Assembly (NCBI RefSeq): GCF_022811845.1 | Contig: NZ_CP064266.1 | Span: 186,001 to 250,000 of the forward strand | Length of the DNA: 64,000 nucleotides | Direction: 5' to 3' | Source: Bacillus pseudomycoides | GTDB lineage: Bacteria > Bacillota > Bacilli > Bacillales > Bacillaceae_G | Part shown: piece after piece, positions 59,420 to 64,000 of the stretch | Layout: each line of letters opens with the position of its first letter | Numbering within the stretch: the first letter of the stretch is position 1 | Notes under the pieces: generated by a model | What the model was told of the DNA's origin: nothing | What the model saw: the letters and a program-made list of their open reading frames with translations, nothing else | The model's database searches: none | Made by a program: the position numbers and the translations under genes

Positions 59420-62400
59420 CTATAGTACACTAAAATACCGTGCTTCGGGGTGAGCAAATACCATTGCCGTTACAGATGCTTCCGGCTCCATCATAAATCC
59501 TTCTGTTAGTGAAATTCCAATTTCCTCTGGCTGAATTAAGCGAAATAGTTTTTCTTGATCCGATAGTTCTGGACAGGCCGGATAACCAAAAGAAACACGA
59601 ATTCCTTGATATTTTGTACGGAATCGTTCTTCCATTGTCATCTCCGGTGAATCTGGAATTCCAAAGCGATCACGAATCAACATATGTGTTTTTTCAGCAA
59701 GACCTTCTGCTAATTCTAAAGCCAATGATTGGATAACATGGCTACGTAAATAATCCCCTTTCTCCTTCCATTCTTCCGCAATATCACGGACTCCTTGCCC
59801 AACTGTAACAGATAAAAAGGCAACATAATCCATTTTATCTCCGAGCGGTCTTAAATAATCTCCTAATGTACGGTGCGGAGCTTTCCCTTGTCTTGGGAAT
59901 GAAAAACGCTCTAGTACACGTGTATGATCTTCTGGGTCATAAATAATAATCATTTGTCCATCACTTTGTGCAGGGAAAAATTGATAAATAGCTTTTGGAC
60001 GCAGCCAAGATTGACCTTCTTGCAGTAGTTCATCAATTAAATCATTTAATTCATGCACCCGTTTATCTCCTTCCCTAAGCAGTTTTTTCACATTTCCTTT
60101 TAAACCAAGATGATGTCCAATTAACATTTGTCTATTTAAAAATGGTGCAAGATGTGAAACTGGGATATCACGAAGTACGACCCGCTTTGTTGAATCTGGT
60201 ATCATAACCTCCGCTGGTGCTAACGGTTCGATTACAGCTGGTAGTTCCGCTTTTTTCTCCTCTTGTTTCTCAACAACAACATGAAGATGACGATTCTTTT
60301 TTTCCTGCTTCATTTTTTCTCGTTCTTCTTCTTTTTGTAATCGATTGATAAGATCAAGTCCTGTCATCGCATCGCTTGCATATAACACAAGTCCATTATA
60401 AGAAGGTGAAATACGGTTATCTGTAAACTTTCTTGTCAATGCCGCACCACCTACAACAATTGGAATATCAATATTTGCCGCTTGTAAATCTTCAGCAGTC
60501 GCTACCATTTGTTGTGCCGATTTTACTAATAATCCAGAAAGTCCGATAATATCTGGTTTCTTTTCTTTTACTTCTTGAACAATGCGATCAGAGCGGACAT
60601 TGATACCTAAATTGACAATATCATAGCCATTATTCGATAAAATAATTTCTACAAGGTTTTTACCAATATCATGTACATCACCTTTTACAGTTGCTAGTAA
60701 TACTTTTCCTTTTTTCGCACTATCACTAGATTCCATATAAGGCTCCAAATGCGCTACAGCAGCTTTCATACTTTCTGCACTTTGTAATACTTCAGCAACA
60801 ATAAGCTCATTGTTATTAAACAAACGACCCACTTCGTCCATTCCGGTCATAAGTGGACCGTTAATAATATCAAGTGGCTTTCTTCCTTCTGTAAGCGCGA
60901 GACTTAAATCTTCCTGTAACCCTTGCTTTGTTCCTTCTATAATATAATTTGCTAACCTTTCATCAAGCGTTAATGTTTCTTGTATGACCGCTTCTTTTTT
61001 CTTCGCTACCCGGTAAAAGTTCGTAAATTCTTCTAGTGTTTCTTTCGTTGTCTCAAATAATAGAGCATCTGCGAGTTCCTTTTCCTTTTCTGGAATGGAT
61101 GCATAGCGTTCTAGTTTTTCAGTATTCACAATCGCGTAATCAAGTCCGGCCTTCGTTGCATGATATAAAAAGACTGAGTTTAGCACTTCTCGACCAGTTG
61201 GTGGTAAACCAAATGATATATTACTTACACCTAAAATCGTTAAGCACTCTGGCAAAGCTTCTTTAATAAGGCGAATTCCTTCTATTGTCGCTGCTGCAGA
61301 GCCAATATATTCTTCATCACCAGTTCCTACCGGAAAAACAAGTGCATCGAAAATTATATCGGATGGACGTATTCCGTATTTCATTGTTAATAGTTCGTAA
61401 CTTCTTTTTGCGATTTCTAACTTTCTTTCTGCACTAACTGCCATGCCAGCTTCATCAATTGTACCAACTACAATTGCCGCACCATATTTGCGCAGGAGCG
61501 GCGCTACTTTTTCAAAACGCTCTTCTCCATTTTCTAAATTAATAGAGTTAATGACACCCTTTCCTTGTATATAAGTAAGAGCTTTCGCCATTACGTTTTC
61601 ATCCGTTGAATCAATCATAATTGGAACCTTTAATACTTTCGTAACCTCCGCTAAAAAGTTTTCCATATCTTCTACTTCATCACGGTCAGGATCTGCCATA
61701 CAAATATCAATAATATGCGCATTTTTCTTCACTTGTGCCCTCGCAATTTCAGCAGCCTCTTCAAAATTCCCTTCTGCTACTAACCGTTTGAATTTGCGTG
61801 ACCCAATCACATTGGTTCTTTCACCAACGAATAACGGTCTCATGGAATCATCATATTGCAATGATTCTAAACCACTAATCCCATGACCTTCTCGTTCATG
61901 ATTCTCGCGTGGTTTAAGAGACTCAAGCGAAGCTTTTATTGCTCTTATATGATCAGGTGTTGTCCCGCAACAACCACCGATAATATTAATCCACCCTTCT
62001 TCGGCAAACTGTTTCACCTTTTCTGCAAGTGACGTTGGCGACTCATGATAATGCCCATCCTCGTCCGGAAGACCAGCGTTTGGATAACATGAAATATAAC
62101 ACTCCGATAAATCAGAAAGAGAACGAATATGTTCACGCATAAATTCTGGTCCTGTCGCACAATTTAATCCGACAGATAATGGTTTCATATGTTCAACCGA
62201 TAAATAAAAAGCCTCAATCGTTTGCCCTGCTAACGTTGTCCCCATCGGTTCAATAGTTCCTGAAATCATAAGCGGAACCGTATGATTCGCTTCTATAAAT
62301 GCTTGCTGAATTCCTAAATACGCTGCTTTCACATTACGCATATCTTGGCTCGTCTCTACAAGCAATACATCAACGCCGCCCCGCAATAACCCCCTCGCTT

Positions 62401-62824
62401 GCCTAGCGTATGCCTCAATTAATCCTTCGAAAGTTACACCACCAGTTACACTAATTGCTTTTGTCGTCGGTCCCATCGCGCCGGCTACATATACTTCTTT
62501 ACCACTCTCACTTACAGCTTGTTTCGCTAAACATGCAGCTCTTTCATTCAGCTCTTCATCTAAATGAGATAACTCGTAATCATGTAATACAATATTCGTG
62601 GCACCAAACGTATTTGTTTCGATAATATCCGCACCTGCTTTAATATAAGCTTTATGGATATCTAAAATAACATCTGGTCTTGTTTTTACTAAGTATTCAT
62701 TACACCCTTCATATTCTTCGCCGCCAAAATCTTGTGCAGTTAAATCCGCTTGCTGAATCATTGTTCCCATCGCACCATCTAATATTAAAATATCATGTTG
62801 TAATCTCTCTTCTATCGATCTCAT
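59420..62824 (-). CDS. metH: Cobalamin-dependent methionine synthase
   Basis: 1134 residues with all four modules in order: homocysteine domain (ILDGAMGTMIQQADL; zinc cysteines in GLNCATGPE and GGCCGTTPDHI), pterin-binding domain (VGERTNVIGSRKFKRLV), cobalamin domain with the base-off histidine in GDVHDIGKNLVEIILS, and the activation domain for reductive methylation (about 820-1134). Makes methionine from homocysteine and methyl-THF. Start ATG 62824 overlaps the stop of yitJ, so the two are coupled: yitJ supplies methyl-THF. Confidence 0.96.
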   Translation of the reverse strand: MRSIEERLQHDILILDGAMGTMIQQADLTAQDFGGEEYEGCNEYLVKTRPDVILDIHKAYIKAGADIIETNTFGATNIVLHDYELSHLDEELNERAACLAKQAVSESGKEVYVAGAMGPTTKAISVTGGVTFEGLIEAYARQARGLLRGGVDVLLVETSQDMRNVKAAYLGIQQAFIEANHTVPLMISGTIEPMGTTLAGQTIEAFYLSVEHMKPLSVGLNCATGPEFMREHIRSLSDLSECYISCYPNAGLPDEDGHYHESPTSLAEKVKQFAEEGWINIIGGCCGTTPDHIRAIKASLESLKPRENHEREGHGISGLESLQYDDSMRPLFVGERTNVIGSRKFKRLVAEGNFEEAAEIARAQVKKNAHIIDICMADPDRDEVEDMENFLAEVTKVLKVPIMIDSTDENVMAKALTYIQGKGVINSINLENGEERFEKVAPLLRKYGAAIVVGTIDEAGMAVSAERKLEIAKRSYELLTMKYGIRPSDIIFDALVFPVGTGDEEYIGSAAATIEGIRLIKEALPECLTILGVSNISFGLPPTGREVLNSVFLYHATKAGLDYAIVNTEKLERYASIPEKEKELADALLFETTKETLEEFTNFYRVAKKKEAVIQETLTLDERLANYIIEGTKQGLQEDLSLALTEGRKPLDIINGPLMTGMDEVGRLFNNNELIVAEVLQSAESMKAAVAHLEPYMESSDSAKKGKVLLATVKGDVHDIGKNLVEIILSNNGYDIVNLGINVRSDRIVQEVKEKKPDIIGLSGLLVKSAQQMVATAEDLQAANIDIPIVVGGAALTRKFTDNRISPSYNGLVLYASDAMTGLDLINRLQKEEEREKMKQEKKNRHLHVVVEKQEEKKAELPAVIEPLAPAEVMIPDSTKRVVLRDIPVSHLAPFLNRQMLIGHHLGLKGNVKKLLREGDKRVHELNDLIDELLQEGQSWLRPKAIYQFFPAQSDGQMIIIYDPEDHTRVLERFSFPRQGKAPHRTLGDYLRPLGDKMDYVAFLSVTVGQGVRDIAEEWKEKGDYLRSHVIQSLALELAEGLAEKTHMLIRDRFGIPDSPEMTMEERFRTKYQGIRVSFGYPACPELSDQEKLFRLIQPEEIGISLTEGFMMEPEASVTAMVFAHPEARYFSVL

Positions 62825-64000
62825 CAATTGATTCCTTCTTTCACTTCTTGCTTTTCTTTCACATACTTAACGAGATTTTCTGTAATTTCATATTTCAAAA
62901 ACGGTGTAATAAGATAAATACCGTTAAAGTATTTCATCGCAGCGTCAATTAATTCTTGTGAAATACGAATTCCTTCTTCAACTGCTGACTCCTGTGTTTC
63001 ATGTCCACCCATTCTCTGTCTTACTTCCTCAGGCAATGTAATGCCTGGTACTTCAAAATGAAGAAAATCAGCATTACGCTTACTTACTAAAGGCATAATT
63101 CCAATAAAAACGGGCTGTTCTAAGTGCTTTGTTGCCTCATATACTTCTTCAATTAAGTCCACATCGTAAATGGGTTGTGTCAAAAAATACTCTGCACCTG
63201 CCGCAACTTTTCGTTCCATTCGCTTCACCGCTGCTTTTAAGTGTCTCACATGTGGATTAAAAGCTCCTCCAACAGAAAATCTCGTCGCAGAGCCAATTGT
63301 TTTCCCTAAAATAGAACGTCCTTCATTCATTTCTTTAATCATTTTAATTAATTCGATAGAAGACAAATCATAGACAGAAGTTGCCCCTGGAAAATCACCA
63401 ACACGAGCTGGATCACCTGTTAAAGCTAACACTTCTTCCATTCCTAAAGCCGATAAACCAAGTAAATGAGATTGTAAGCCAATCACATTATGATCACGGC
63501 ACGTTAAATGCGTTAGCACTGGAATATCATGCTTCGTTAACAATGCTCCCATTGCCATATTTGAAATGCGCGGGGATGCTAACGAGTTATCTGCTAACGT
63601 AATCGCATCTGCTCCCGCTCTTTTCAATGCCCTTGCACCTTCAAAAAAGCGCTGCGTATCCAATGTTTTTGGTGGATCTAGTTCAACAACAACTGTTGTT
63701 TGTTTCTTCGCTTTTTCTGCAAGAGTAACGTGGGTACTAGCTCTTTTGGTTTGCATATGAACTACTTGTTGTCTTTGAACAATTTGTTTTTCTGTAACAG
63801 GCGTTACATTCGCAATTGCACGCTTCATCCTTTCAATATGTGCTGGCGTTGTACCACAACACCCCCCTAGCAAACGAATACCTTGCTCAATAAATTTCGG
63901 TGTCATCTCTTCAAAATAAGCAGGGCTTCCTTCATATACGTAACGTCCTTCTACATAGTTCGGAAGGCCTGCATTTGGATAAGCCGACAAATAGCCGCTT
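62824..64000 (-). CDS. yitJ: Bifunctional homocysteine S-methyltransferase / methylenetetrahydrofolate reductase (partial, 5' end outside window)
   Basis: The frame is open to the window edge; about 390 C-terminal residues are visible. The first 40 or so are the end of the homocysteine methyltransferase domain (zinc cysteines in LLGGCCGTTPAHIERM), the rest is the MTHFR domain (VELDPPKTLDTQRFFEGARA, LADNSLASPRISNMAMGALL, LTGDPARVGDFPGATSVYDL). Reduces methylene-THF to methyl-THF for MetH downstream. In B. subtilis yitJ has an S-box riboswitch; it would lie past the window. Confidence 0.93.
   Translation of the reverse strand, partial: SGYLSAYPNAGLPNYVEGRYVYEGSPAYFEEMTPKFIEQGIRLLGGCCGTTPAHIERMKRAIANVTPVTEKQIVQRQQVVHMQTKRASTHVTLAEKAKKQTTVVVELDPPKTLDTQRFFEGARALKRAGADAITLADNSLASPRISNMAMGALLTKHDIPVLTHLTCRDHNVIGLQSHLLGLSALGMEEVLALTGDPARVGDFPGATSVYDLSSIELIKMIKEMNEGRSILGKTIGSATRFSVGGAFNPHVRHLKAAVKRMERKVAAGAEYFLTQPIYDVDLIEEVYEATKHLEQPVFIGIMPLVSKRNADFLHFEVPGITLPEEVRQRMGGHETQESAVEEGIRISQELIDAAMKYFNGIYLITPFLKYEITENLVKYVKEKQEVKEGIN

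Overview
The window is chromosomal DNA of a low-GC, endospore-forming Firmicute, almost certainly a Bacillus cereus group member. Its backbone runs in the same order as the B. subtilis folD/nusB - yqhY-accCB - spoIIIA - efp - yqhTSRQP - mntR - lipM - yqhL - gcv - yqhHG - aroK - comG segment. AGGAGG-type ribosome binding sites, frequent TTG/GTG starts and two copies of a B. cereus-type dispersed repeat (6121-6222 and 51316-51468) fit this.

Layout. 1-5184: xseA (cut by the window edge), folD, nusB, an Asp23-family gene, accC and accB, all on the minus strand. 5845-11729: a small membrane protein, then the complete eight-gene spoIIIA operon (AH to AA, minus strand) and yqhV. 11940-18732: an acetyltransferase, DUF3899, efp, an M24 peptidase, aroQ, yqhR, yqhQ, yqhP, a HAD phosphatase, mntR and a small hypothetical gene. 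18999-21865: a proline-rich hypothetical protein, lipM, the rhodanese gene yqhL and a lipoprotein. 22172-29316 is an accessory block: a LacI regulator; a TetR regulator with a paired SMR efflux pump that appear to share an operator; a GntR-regulated ABC-2 transporter operon; and several very small membrane proteins. 29585-36352: the glycine cleavage genes gcvT-gcvPA-gcvPB, divergent from a SNF2 helicase and yqhG. 36366-38678: small genes, a VC0807-type membrane protein, yqzE and aroK. 38847-50417: the comG DNA-uptake operon.

The most interesting feature is a 7.6 kb integrative element (about 42357-49979) inserted exactly in the Walker A (P-loop) codons of comGA. It carries a large serine integrase at one end, a sigma-factor-like protein, a small HTH protein, a serine resolvase with a res-like site, a beta-class DNA methyltransferase with a putative type II restriction enzyme, and several small genes. 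The two junctions share GTT. Joining the host halves at that GTT restores an uninterrupted GPTGSGKT P-loop and a ComGA of about 347 residues, while joining the element ends produces a 44 bp site with strong dyad symmetry centred on the same bases, as expected for a serine-integrase attP. Two minus-strand genes at opposite ends of the element, the sigma-like gene and a 43-residue basic peptide gene, share a 21-base bipartite upstream motif with promoter-like spacing. This suggests an element-encoded transcription circuit that could control excision and so switch competence. The analogy is to known gene-restoring elements (Listeria comK prophage, B. subtilis skin/sigK and SPbeta/spsM); excision and regulation here are inference.

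50620-64000: a SufR-like regulator, a dispersed repeat, a DUF2626 gene, a TcyP-type cystine symporter, a lipoprotein, a nucleotidyltransferase with a truncated HD-like partner, small hypothetical genes, an HD phosphohydrolase, a deoxyribosyltransferase-like protein, a MurG-type glycosyltransferase, cobalamin-dependent methionine synthase metH, and the yitJ-type methyltransferase/MTHFR fusion, cut by the window end. No tRNA, rRNA or CRISPR array was seen.
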